DNA from: Bolinopsis microptera
Taxonomy: Eukaryota > Ctenophora > Tentaculata > Lobata > Bolinopsidae
Length of the DNA: 60,000 nt
Assembly (NCBI RefSeq): GCF_026151205.1
Contig: NC_087072.1
Span: 20,986,103 to 21,046,102 of the forward strand
Direction of reading: 5' to 3'
Shown: in pieces, positions 21,095 to 31,683 of the stretch
How the letters are laid out: each line of letters starts with the position of its first letter
Numbering within the stretch: position 1 is the first letter of the stretch
Made by a program: the position numbers and the translations under genes
Notes under the pieces: generated by a model
The model's input: only the letters and a program-made list of their open reading frames with translations
Databases searched by the model: none
What the model was told of the DNA's origin: nothing

Positions 21095-22075
21095 GAGGAG
21101 ACCTTTTCAAGTACACTTGTAAGTAAGTTTAAAAGGAAACGTTTTCAGATACACTTTAAAAGAGTTCAGTGACATGCAATTCTTAATTTCAAGAGGCAAC
21201 TCATTCCATAATTTATTGCCAACTATCATCCCCCTAAGTTAGGTTATTCCATGTTATACAGTTCCATCATTGTATGTTGTTCATTCTTTATACTAGTGCT
21301 TTACCAGTTACCTAGTTTCATAGGGTCAATTTGGACATTTTCCGCTAAACTTCTAAGAGTCGTGTATTGCTTACTTAAGCATCTAGATGTAGGTTATAGT
21401 CTTTATTAATAAAATTTGATATTTAGAAAGTAATATTTAGCAAGAAAATGGGTCATGTCCAAAATAGCCCCACCATAATTATCTATGGAGTCATTTTGGC
21501 CATTGTAATACAAGCTTGAAATAATGCTTTCTCTGATGTAATAGTAAATTATTATCATGTCACAATAATAAAACAAATTGACTTAAAAAAAGTGGGGTTT
21601 TTTTGGACACCGAATTTATGCATTCCTTTGGTTATTTGGTTAAATTATTGATTTGAGAACTATTTTTATGGGAGGTGAAAGCATAACAACATGTCCCCAA
21701 TCAATGAATCTGTTATTATCTTGGGATAAAATCCATTTCAGTAAAGCTAAGTTATCAATTTTATGCCAATTTTATACATTAACTAGAAAGCCTGTGGTCA
21801 CTTTCCACTCGTTTTCATTTTTAGAATATATTCTTAATTCGCTCGACTATAATGCTCTATAATGACAGTATTAAGCAGAAGAGACACTTCAGATAGTTAA
21901 ATCCGTAGAAATCTAAGTATTATTGTTAAGTCGAATACTACAGCTGCATGCAGATTGTAGATTGTAGGGCCAATCTTACATCAACAGCTGCACTGTATTT
22001 AATTTATATTTACTCATTTATTTCTCTAGAAATAATAAGTTAAATAAATAATCTATTTAACAATTTATTCACCAG
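21095..22075. other. ALAD upstream region
   Basis: No coding sequence recognised. It ends in a polypyrimidine-like tract and CAG at 22073-22075, 22 nt before the ALAD ATG. AACTAGAAAGCCTGTGGTCA at 21780 resembles the GACTAGAAAGCCCGTGGT repeat near 44840 and 45170. Confidence 0.4.
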
Positions 22076-22097
22076 ATATCGACAGCACTCAGTCATT

Positions 22098-23093
22098 ATG
22101 AACCACATGTCAAAGATTTCACACTCTGTATTAAGAAGATGGCAGAACAGCAATAGCAGGTTGACAAGTGATGACTTCATTTTACCACTATTTATTAGTG
22201 AAGATGAAGACTCGAAGGAGCCTATCCCCAGCATGCCTGATATGTTGAGGATTGGTGTCAATGAATTATATGAATATATTTTGCCCTTGTCCAAAATTGG
22301 TCTTAAGTCTGTTCTTCTTTTTGGAGTTTTGAATTCAGATTGTTCAAAAGATGAAACTGGAGCTCCAGCTGATGATCAAGTTGGGCCTGTAGTCAAAGCT
22401 ATTATACTGTTAAAGGAACAATTTCCTCAGTTATTAATATGTTGTGATGTGTGCCTATGTGAGTACACATCTCATGGACACTGTGGCATTCTCAATTCAG
22501 ATGGAACAATAAATAATGCTGCTTCTATTCGGCGAATATCCGAGGTAGCCTGCACCTATGCCAAGGCTGGTGCCCATGTAGTGGCTCCAAGTGACATGAT
22601 GGACAATCGGATTGGAGCAATTAAAACAGCCTTAAAGTTAATGGGAGATAACAAAACATGCATAATGAGCTACAGCAGCAAATTTTCTTCAAGCATGTAT
22701 GGCCCATTTAGAGATGCTTGCAAATCTGGTCCTCAGTTTGGTGATAGAAAAACCTATCAGCTACCTTTAGGAAGCTCCCAACTTGGGCAGTTGACAACTG
22801 AAAGGGATATAGAGGAAGGGGCTGATATTGTTATGGTGAAACCAGGGATGTTCTACTTGGATGTTGTCAATGCTATAAAATCAAGGCATCCAAACCATTT
22901 GCTGGCTGTGTATCAAGTGTCAGGGGACTATGTCATGGTACACGACTATGCAACTAAATCAGGAAATTTCAAAAGCATTGTATGTGAATCATTGTTTAGT
23001 ATGAAGCGTGCTGGTGCTGATGTTATAATAAGTTATTTTACTCCTGTCGTTTTAAAATGGCTACACGAGAATGGGGGGATTCTTACTCCTTAA
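22098..23093 (+). CDS. ALAD: Delta-aminolevulinic acid dehydratase (porphobilinogen synthase), intronless
   Basis: 331 residues, full family length (human about 330). It condenses two 5-aminolevulinates to porphobilinogen in the cytosol, the second step of heme synthesis. The active-site zinc loop CDVCLCEYTSHGHCG (three Cys) is at residues about 117-131. The first Schiff-base lysine is in MSYSSKFSSSMYGPFRDA and the catalytic lysine in IVMVKPGMFYLD. The C-terminus RAGADVIISYFTP is standard. It has no introns, unlike the multi-exon genes beside it, which suggests an ancient retrocopy or intron loss; no poly-A tail or target duplication is visible. The frame is clean and all catalytic residues are kept, so it is probably functional. 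Confidence 0.95.
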   Translation: MNHMSKISHSVLRRWQNSNSRLTSDDFILPLFISEDEDSKEPIPSMPDMLRIGVNELYEYILPLSKIGLKSVLLFGVLNSDCSKDETGAPADDQVGPVVKAIILLKEQFPQLLICCDVCLCEYTSHGHCGILNSDGTINNAASIRRISEVACTYAKAGAHVVAPSDMMDNRIGAIKTALKLMGDNKTCIMSYSSKFSSSMYGPFRDACKSGPQFGDRKTYQLPLGSSQLGQLTTERDIEEGADIVMVKPGMFYLDVVNAIKSRHPNHLLAVYQVSGDYVMVHDYATKSGNFKSIVCESLFSMKRAGADVIISYFTPVVLKWLHENGGILTP

Positions 23094-23959
23094 AAGATTT
23101 TGGTTTCAGATGTATTATCTAGGTAGAGAAGAGTATATACTAGGTATGAAGAGTATATAGTAATAGTATATAGTAGGTAGTAGGAAGAGACAAATCTGTC
23201 TACAAAATGACAATAAGCTTTCAGAGATTTCTTTGGCATTTTTGAGTTCCATAAGGTGGTCTTTACGGCTGACCAACTTTTCTTAAGATCATAATACAGC
23301 AAGTTACTGGTTCGAATGGGCCTTTGGTGCAGTCATTAGAAACATTTTATTTTCTGGTAATTAGCTAATTAGACTTATCCAATTAACTGATTATCTGAGG
23401 TGAACATTTTCTAACAAAAGTTTTTCTCATTGAAAAGATAAACACTCTTGACTAATTAGCAACCTTCTATGATGTTCATAGACGATATTTGACCAGCAAC
23501 AAAAGTGACAATAAGTGGCCTTAAAACACACGAAAAAGTTTGGTCCAAGTTTGGTCAGTCGTAAAGGCCACCTAATGGCAAGCCTCTCTTCTTTAATTCT
23601 AGAAAATAACTTATAGGTACTCAGGTTACCAAAGAGTTACCCGCTAGAATAGGGCCATATAGCAATATTATCTAGTTTCTAACAATTTATCCAGCGTTAA
23701 CTTTATTTTTATTTTTATTTTGCTGTGACAACAAATATCTCATACATACTTAATTATTAAAATATTATTCTAAATGTATAACAATGTGTTAGAAATCATT
23801 AACATTACATCTTCCAAGTGTTTTAAGTTTACTATAATATCTTCAACCATCAGTACATGATATCTCTTAATCTATCCTCATAATTATCCTTTTACTTTCA
23901 TTGTGATGTTACCTGCTCAAATATTATAATTAATGTAATATAATGATTCCATATTTTAG
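23094..23959. other. ALAD-MIX23 intergenic region
   Basis: AT-rich. A GTATATAGTA-type short repeat at 23130-23180 follows ALAD. TATTTTAG at 23952-23959 is acceptor-like, 6 nt before the MIX23 ATG. Confidence 0.5.
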
Positions 23960-23965
23960 GTGAAC

Positions 23966-26900
23966 ATGGCGTTGCCGTGTGATAACTTCTATGAATTTAA
24001 GAGGTTGCTGACGACGTTTCGGGACAAAGACGACAAGGTGATATACAACCTTAATGCACTTCTTCCAACAGCATCATTTAGTGATAAGGTGAGTGATTAT
24101 TTGGCCAGTGATTATTTGCTCTGGTCCCTACCAGCGAAATTTAGTGATAAGATGAGCCGTTATTTGTTCTATTTGTGTAATTTCCCCTCGATTTTTGTAT
24201 TAAAGTACAAGTAGTCAACAAGTATTGTTACTGTGAACCTTGGCATAGTAGTGCCAAAAGTAGTGGCAATTAATTAATTAAAAATTGCCGTGAAGTTTCA
24301 ATTTAAAGTGGCCGTGAATGTTCGGACACCGTTTTGTAACTGCTCCAAGAAACAAATCTGCAGAAATGATGGTACGTGCGTGGCTTTTAATATGACACTT
24401 ATAATATTAGTGAGGTTATTACTTATAGGTGAATTCTTTACTCCTTCACTTTCACTACAGAATTAAAAGCCAAACTAACTTTTAAATGTCAAACATTTTG
24501 CTTCACAATTTGACTGAGCAAAGTCATAGCTGCCAATTAAGCAGAGATCTTATCTCGGTCGTTTGCTGCAATTAAGCTTGTTCAACGTAATTTAAAATGA
24601 TTACCAGGCCATCTAAAGTAAATCCAGTTCGTAGTATTTTCATCAAATTAGGACATGAGATTCAATAATAACCCTATTCACTTATTCAGGAGTAAACTCG
24701 TTATAACGTGGACCTTGTTATAACTATACAATGTATACATATATACATATATTTTATGCATTATACAATTTCCATCGTCCAACGCGACTGAGCAAAAACA
24801 TGCAAAAGTGACACTGCAATTTGTTTTGTTTGGTGACTTGGATCAGCATACCGAGTTTTGTAGTACTTGATGTTTATCTATTTGTTACTACTAGTATACC
24901 AAGAACAGTTTTTGGCTTTTACCTTTAAAACCCTCAGAACTGGATGAATCTTAAAATCAGGTGCATTTTATAAATATCTTCCGAATTTGAAGGCGCTGGA
25001 AATTCCATATCTAAGTAAACTATAGGTAAAAATATAATATTAATCATAAGCTAAAATGTACTAATCTTTGTATTCTAAATGGGGAAAAAGAAGAAACATT
25101 GTCAGTCAGTCGAGAAATTGTCAGTCAGGCTATATGGCAGCTTTGTAGATGTTGTGACTATGCTAGTAGTGGTCCCAGGCTTGCGACTGGAATTGCGGTG
25201 TTAAATCGATTTAATGGTACCAACGATCCACCTCCCACTTGTTGTTTGGTACTTAGCATTAATAGTGTTAGCTGTAGCCATTTATAGCAAGAATCTTAAA
25301 ACTAAAGGGGATGACAAGGAAAAGAGGAAGGAAAAAGAATAACGGGACAAACAATTAATTAAAGTATTTATAGGAGCATTAGATATTGTAATTACAAGCT
25401 TCAATAATAAATCACTGACTAAAACTTCTAATTAAAATGACACTTGGTACGCTCGCCCATTTTCACTGGTCAGTCTGAACTTCGGTTTAGCACGTTGTAC
25501 ACTTATTCACCTAAGTTTCAGAATTTGTTCAGTTTAGCAGAGTTAGTACCCGTGTTTCAATAAATCAAAAGATATCAGGGGAGTTCTTTAATAATGTTAC
25601 GGTCATCTAGAATACCGAACTTCCTGAAAACGTTATCATATTTCCTCAGACAACGTTTAATGCCTTTAATCAGTCTATCACGGCTATATCCTCTATCAAT
25701 TAGAATTTTGAATATTTTGTGAAGATGGGAGGTAAAGATATCCAATCTAGTGCAAACATTACCATATCTAAGAACTTGACTTGAAAAAACGTTGTAGCCA
25801 ACCTCGGTTGGGATGTTACTGTGAGGAAATGTAAGGGATACAACATGAAAATTAAAATCATCAGTTTTGTTATACACTGATATTTCTAGTCCTTCTGTGG
25901 AAATATTAATATTTAAATCAAGGTAGTTAATGATTTTATTATTGGAACCAGCTCGCTCCATCTCCAATGAATTAGGATAAATATCTTTAATCAATTTATG
26001 AAAGTAAAGGTAGTTAATAATAGATAAATCGTCAACATATCGTTTATTATTGGATAATATCTTTGCTAATCCCATTTTGAGTATAGTATACTCAAATATA
26101 TGCATCATGCAATTTAATTCACTTTACCATGTTCGGATTCAATCTACCTGGATCGTAGTGCGACACGTACCCTAGTGCGACAGAGAATTTTCAAGGCCGA
26201 CACTGTCGCTCTACAGTGCGCTACCTGGACTGTAGTGCGACACGAACTAAAGTGCGACAAAACACTTTACACATTCAATAAAAATTTAGTCAGCAAAGGA
26301 ATCCATCTCCGGGGGAAGGGTTGCTTTCAGCTGCGTCCAGGTATCCAGTACGTCTCATCTGAAAGTACTTCCGTACTGCTGAGTTCTCTGCGTTGTATTC
26401 CGGGATTAGGTCATGTTGCTGCATCTTCCTCCAAAGTGCTTGCTTGTGGTGGAAGAAGCATCCTCTCTTGGTGAAGAGCTGCGCAGGAGTAGGAGGGTGG
26501 GAATGGGTCTTCGTACTGGTCACAGTAGTGTCGTTCATCAGACTGAGACGTCCGGAGCAGATCTTCTCAGTTCATCGCCAGTAGGTCCTGCCGTCGCGCT
26601 TCTTATCCAGGCAGTAGCGGTATCCGTCGTGGATTACGTTTCTTGAACCAGTAGTGCGTCCAAGAATGAAGGTGATTGAAGAAGACATGTTGATGTTGTT
26701 CGATGCTTTGGTAGAATCATCGTGACCTTATATATGGCCCAAGCATATGAACTTGTTATCCAAATCGGAGATATACCTTCATACGATGCGTGTGATAGGA
26801 ATGAGGATCATATGCTGCTTACGAGTTACCCGGTGGATCACACACTGCATACGTGGCTTGAACTGACCCGAAGGAATTGTGATCAGTGGATCACTTCGAA

Positions 26901-27964
26901 ACACGTAATGTGAACCGACGAATCGTATTCGCAAGATCACTTCGAAATAAGTGACGTGAACCGACCCGACGAATCACTTAATGGTCCATAAGAAGGATAG
27001 GATGTGACCTGAACTTGGAAATAAGTCAGGATATTTTGTCGCAGTAGAGTACGCTACCTGGATCGTAGTGCGACACGTACCCTAGTGCGACAGAGGGTGT
27101 TTTTGTCGGACTTCGCACTAGAGTACGTGTCGCACTAGAGTACGTGTCGCACTACAGTACGATTACCTAATTTTACAAGAATGGCTATTAAAGGCCATAT
27201 TTGCATACCATCCACACTGCATATAACCTGATCAATACCGTTGAGCACCTATACTTTGAAGTTTTGTGAGATTTGGACACTTAGGTGGAGAAAGAACGGT
27301 ATCAGGGGGCAGTAAGATGCTGCCCTCAAACAATAACTGTCTTCTAATCTTGATGACACGCTGTCTTCTAGTCTTGATGAAATGTTGTCCTCTAGTCTTG
27401 ATGAAATGTTGTCTTCTAGTTTTGATGAAATGTTGTCCTCTAGTCTTGATGACACGTTGTCTTCTGACTTCTAGTCTTGATGACTAGTTGGATGATAGGT
27501 TTGGTCCATAGCCTATATTGATAAGGAAGCAAATTAACTTTTAGGTACATTATAAGTTGCTTATTGTTTGGCCGGATGAAAACTAACTACACTAGAAAAA
27601 TAAACTTGATTATATAATAATTAATTCGGCTGAACCAACACATAGCAAGATCCACATTAAAGTTGAGGCCGTCTAATAGTGTACCTAATATCTAACTATT
27701 CAGGTAGATGCAGCTACAAACTGTCAGAAGTTCAAGACAGAGCTGCTGGACCTGCATCAACAAAGAGAGCAGATGATAAACAGTTGTCTGGAGTTTCAAC
27801 AGAACAAACTCGCCTCCGCCTCAAACGAGACGAAGCGTCCCATCCAGCGTGTTATAAGATCACTGAAGCAGGAAGCAAGCGTTGAAAAAATTGTGAAAGA
27901 GAGGAGTAACGCTTTCTTTCAGACAAAATGTAACCCTTATATGAATTTTAATGCAAGTTTGTAG
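23966..27964 (+). CDS. MIX23: MIX23 (CCDC58), mitochondrial intermembrane-space protein, two exons
   Basis: Exons 23966-24088 and 27704-27964, phase 0, GT-AG, giving 127 residues (human 144). Exon 1 reads CDNFYEFKRLLTTFRDKDDK then LNALLPTASF, matching the family's EF..LL...R..DD....LN...PTASF core. Exon 2 has the Cys-spaced helix TNCQKFKTELLDLHQQ...INSC and ends NAFFQTKC. MIX23 proteins are soluble cysteine proteins of the mitochondrial intermembrane space linked to protein import. The 3.6 kb intron holds a Penelope-like fragment, a MULE remnant, a minisatellite and a possible small ORF. The exon-1 end and its donor are duplicated 62 bp downstream with GT changed to AT. Confidence 0.85.
25214..25342 (+). 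CDS. Possible small membrane-peptide ORF (42 aa) in MIX23 intron
   Basis: ATG at 25214 opens a 42-codon frame: a hydrophobic helix (LPLVVWYLALIVLAVAIY) followed by a strongly basic, lysine-rich tail (KNLKTKGDDKEKRKEKE) and TAA. This is a classic single-pass tail-anchored-like layout. I recognise no family. A Lys-rich frame starting at 25080 lies just upstream in another phase. Expression is unknown and it could be chance. Confidence 0.3.
   Translation: MVPTIHLPLVVWYLALIVLAVAIYSKNLKTKGDDKEKRKEKE
25575..26108 (-). pseudogene. Penelope-like element RT fragment
   Basis: 177 codons: RYVDDLSIINYLYF (the D-D of the RT palm) followed by IYPNSLEMERAGSNNKIINY, LDLNI, VYNKTDDFNFHVVSLTFPHS, NIPTEVGYNVFSSQVLRY and GYSRDRLIKGIKRCLRKY. 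This order is seen in Penelope-like and related GIY-YIG retroelements (family memory, not searched). The N-terminal RT and the endonuclease are absent, so it is a fragment. Confidence 0.65.
26140..27166. mobile_element. MULE-type DNA transposon remnant with GTAGTGCGACACG ends
   Basis: Both ends carry repeated GTAGTGCGACACG and TAGTGCGACA words: inverted at 26229-26265 versus about 27108-27164, and direct at 26147-26180 versus 27055-27090. Inside, on the minus strand, is a FLYWCH/MULE-like coding remnant. The element is shortened to about 1 kb and is presumably non-autonomous. Confidence 0.65.
26290..26688 (-). pseudogene. FLYWCH-finger/MULE transposase fragment
   Basis: From ATG 26686-26688: MSSSITFILGRT, then NVIHDGYRYCLDKKRDGRTY, W, R, stop, TEKICSGRL. 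This is the FLYWCH zinc-finger pattern with its Cys codon mutated to TGA. The frame resumes through 26538-26290 with KRGCFFHHKQALWRKMQQHD, a block typical of MULE transposases. The middle catalytic part is missing. Confidence 0.65.
27336..27485. repeat. 24-bp minisatellite, about six units
   Basis: Unit close to GTCTTCTAGTCTTGATGAAA plus TGTT, in the MIX23 intron about 220 bp before exon 2. Confidence 0.85.
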
Positions 27965-28627
27965 TGCCTTAATATTCACAGAATTAGATTTGTCAATTAA
28001 ACATGAGCTGTGCCTTCTTTTCCACTAACTAATATCACACGGCAATGTTTCCAGTGCCTCCGGGGTCCTTTTTCTTGTGACTGTTGAATTATGGATTCCT
28101 TGTTCAGATATAGCTTTAGTGACCGAACGTATCTGACTACTTTATAAAATCCAGCTTTAATTCTCGTCACGTGTTTGTCCCCATCAGTGCTAAGTGTATT
28201 ACTGTGTATTTCTAAAGTTCCTTTAGTTTATTAAATTATTAATTTTTACACCAATTTTGTTTTATTGTTTGAAGATGTGTTTTGCATGCAATAATTTTGT
28301 GCCAGAACTATCTAATCCATACTGTAGACAGCATCGTTTGTCAACTATTCAGTATTCCTATATGCTATGGAAAGTCAATACCACATACGGAGACACGCTT
28401 GTCGGCTAAACATTAAAACATTGCCACATGTCACAGATATTTGTTGACTTCACCGCGGCCGCGAATATATTTCTTTGGTTACCATACCGCGCACGCTGCT
28501 TTTTGTCCAATGTCACGTGTATTCCCGCGTAGAAATTAAACCTTCCAGAAAGTACTGTAAAATGAACTTGAAGTAGTCCTTCCAACTACTGAATAATGGT
28601 TGATACGTCAACTTTTCATCTTTTTAG
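27965..28627. promoter_or_regulatory. MIX23-PHB1 intergenic region
   Basis: 663 bp between co-oriented mitochondrial genes. Two GTCACGTG E-box-type sites (28167 and 28512) and a CCGCGGCCGCG patch near 28454 could be promoter elements. It ends with CATCTTTTTAG, an acceptor-like sequence 8 nt before the PHB1 ATG. Confidence 0.35.
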
Positions 28628-28635
28628 GAATAGAA

Positions 28636-30113
28636 ATGAATTCCAAGGCAGTCACAGTTGCAGGAGTCGCTGCTGTAGCAATTGGTGCAATCAACCAGTG
28701 CCTATATAATGGTATGTATACTAATTTTTTATTAATTTGTATCCTAATTCTAGTCTCTCCAGTGTTTACCAGTTAAACGCAAAATCAGAACTAATGTTCG
28801 AGTAACCCCTCTTTAAAGTAAATTCCGTTTCAGTTGATCCAGGAGAGGCTGCAATTATATTTGATAAGTTTGCTGGTGTAAAAAGTTCAGTTTACGGTGA
28901 AGGTACCCACATGCGTATACCGCTTATCCAGGATCCTATCATCTTCGACATCAGAAGCCGGCCGAGGAGTGTTCCTGTGACCACCGGATCTAAAGGTGAA
29001 AAGCTTTACGTTAGGTCGAATAATCAAATAGTTGCCACACAATTTGAGTTCATAATTTGAGTCTTAGTTCCGCAAAAAATTGCAGAATTCAGTTTGAGTC
29101 TATCTTTTGAGAAGAAAATTCCAGTTAGGTTAAACCTGATAACTCCACAGATCTGCAGACAGTTAACCTAACTCTCCGTATCTTGTTCCACCCCGACCCA
29201 ACTCTACTTCCCAGCATATACACCAACATTGGCATGGACTACGATGAGAGGATATTGCCCTCCATTGTGGACGAAGTCTTGAAATCTGTTGTGGTTCGTC
29301 CATTTAACTCACTATACCATTCTCTTGTCTGTTTTGATACTGAATTGAATCACTGCAGACGATTATCTATCGAATAATACTGTTTATTTAGTTTACCTGT
29401 TAGAGCATGCAATCAAGTCTCTTCTCAGCACATTAATCCCAGGCGAAGTACGATGCTTCAGAGTTGATCACTCAGCGAGACGCTGTATCCAACAGTGTAG
29501 CTGACGATTTGACTAGACGTGCTGAGACATTCGGTATCTTCCTTGATGATATCTCCATCACTCATCTTTCCTTCGGTGCTGAATTTGCGAGAGCAGTTGA
29601 GAGCAAGCAAGTTGCTCAGCAGGAGGCAGAGAGGTCTAGATACTATGTCGAGAAGGTACTGTTCTTTTTTAGTTTAAGATATTACTCGATTTGTTTTCGG
29701 GTTCATATTTTGGACGAAGGTCTACTGTTTTATGTCTGCAGTTAGGCTTTGTTTGTTTTTGTTAATTACCATGTCATTTTGTCTGTAGTTGAAAAACATA
29801 ACATCACGATTTGCGTATACATTTGACTTCAGTGGTTCATGTGTATACAATCTGGTTCATTGGCATTCATGTCAGCTTCATAATGACCCGTAATGTTCAG
29901 GCGGAGTTTGAGAAGGCAGCTACCATAATGAGTGCTGAGGGAGACGCTGAGGCTGCTAAAATGTTGTCTAAAGCCTTCGACAAAGTCGGAGATTCGCTTA
30001 TAGAGTTGCGAAAAATGGAAGCTGCTGAGGAAATCGCTGCGAACCTGGCCGGCTCAAGAAACGTTGTATACCTACCCAAGGACAAAGGCATGCTTCTGAA
30101 TTTGCCAGCTTAA
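28636..30113 (+). CDS. PHB1: Prohibitin 1, five coding exons
   Basis: Exons 28636-28711, 28834-28995, 29151-29293, 29443-29655 and 29901-30113, all GT-AG and phase-consistent, giving 268 residues (human 272). The N-terminal hydrophobic anchor ([18 protein letters not shown]) precedes the SPFH domain: [60 protein letters not shown] and [18 protein letters not shown]. Next come the coiled coil [17 protein letters not shown] and the [14 protein letters not shown]...[14 protein letters not shown] helix. It assembles with PHB2 into ring complexes of the mitochondrial inner membrane that chaperone proteins and support cristae. The frame is clean. Confidence 0.95.
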
Positions 30114-30788
30114 ACAGCTGACTCGTGATTACATTGGTATATGGCAATGGCACTGTGGCCGTGCATTTTTGTGACCCTCACCGTGATCTCTTATCGTCCT
30201 TAAATTATTTGTCTCATATGTTGGTTTAAGTGGACTTACAGAGGACCCTGCACATTTTAAGCTTTCATTTATTTCCATTAGACACGATGCTCCACCAATA
30301 CAAACAGATCTTATGGCTATGGACAAGTCAGAATTTAAGTTATTGCACTTGTTTATATTTTTATACACGATCAAAACAATTCTTCGTTTTATTTGCAGTT
30401 TTATGATGAATTCAGTGCTTCTGATGAATTTTTGACGGCATTTCATTCAAGTCGAAAGTATCTGATATAGGATGGGAATATATAATTAACACGATACAAA
30501 TTTTACTGGGAAGCTTGTGACAACCGTAATCGGCTGAATTGTACGCTCTGAGTGAATGAAAACATCGTATAGGAAGACAAAAAATGTATTGAGGCATCAG
30601 AAAATAAGGTCCCCACATCAAGTTTCACCGCTGAGTTTCTTTATCACGTTATAATCTCGTGAGATAAGAAATTAATTCCGTCAAAACTTCTGTGTATACC
30701 CGTAAATTATTACATGGACTGATAATTGAATTCGCAGACTAGGAGAGAATGATGTGAAATGTACAGGAACCCTTCTCCTCCTCCGCAG
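30114..30788. other. PHB1-SAAL1 intergenic region or SAAL1 5' part
   Basis: The SAAL1 start exon is not identified. A good acceptor (TTTTATTTGCAG at 30389-30400) precedes the acidic frame FYDEFSASDEFLTAFHSS, which could be a 5' exon, but its donor phase is ambiguous. Confidence 0.35.
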
Positions 30789-31648
30789 GAAACTGTTCCA
30801 GAAAATGTAGACAGGATCGTCAACACAGCCTACTCCCAATGTTGGGTCCTCAAAGCTCTCGTGGCCCTTTCCTCCCAGACCCTTAAAGATGTGAGTGAAG
30901 TTTAAGGCTATTATCAATCGGATTTAACTATTTCTTTCTCATTGTGCATTGAAATGAAATGAGGTATTTGTGGTATTAGTATCTCGCTTATATTATCTTG
31001 TAATACAAAACCAACACAAGGAAGGTACTGTTAACCTTGTCAAAGACGCTGATTGAGAATGGACTACACAATGTACAATATACATTGTACACATCATAAA
31101 GCACACAAAATTCTTTTACTTGTATACACACTGATAATCATATTTTAAATTCAGACACAAAAATAGAAGTTCTCTCAGGTCACCCTTTCTCATTAAATCC
31201 TCTTAGTTTTATCGTGAGCCAAATTTATATTCGGAGACAAAAGAAAGCCTATCAAAATTTTGCAGCTGCAATTGCCTGATAATTACTCAAGAACAACATA
31301 CTTAACCTCTGACTCTATAAAAAGGAACCTCTACCCTACATTCCTGCAGGATGAGAGATTATCCGAGGAGCTGGAGAACGAGTTTTGTCAACTGTGGGAC
31401 ATGAGCAGTGACAAACACGTGGGCAGCTTCATGCTGGACAAGGGACTGTGTGACCTCATTCTAGCCCCCCTAGTCCGCTCGTCTAACTTCAGGGTCAGAG
31501 AGGTCAGCCTGGGTATCATCGCTAACCTTATGTGTCACAAAGCTAGTGCTAAGGTTAGTGTGTGTGTGTGTAATCTGTTGTAGGCTGCTGAAGAATCATG
31601 TCACATGACCAAACAAATTCGTAACACAATGTCCATATTTTATAAAGC

Positions 31649-31683
<35 letters not shown>

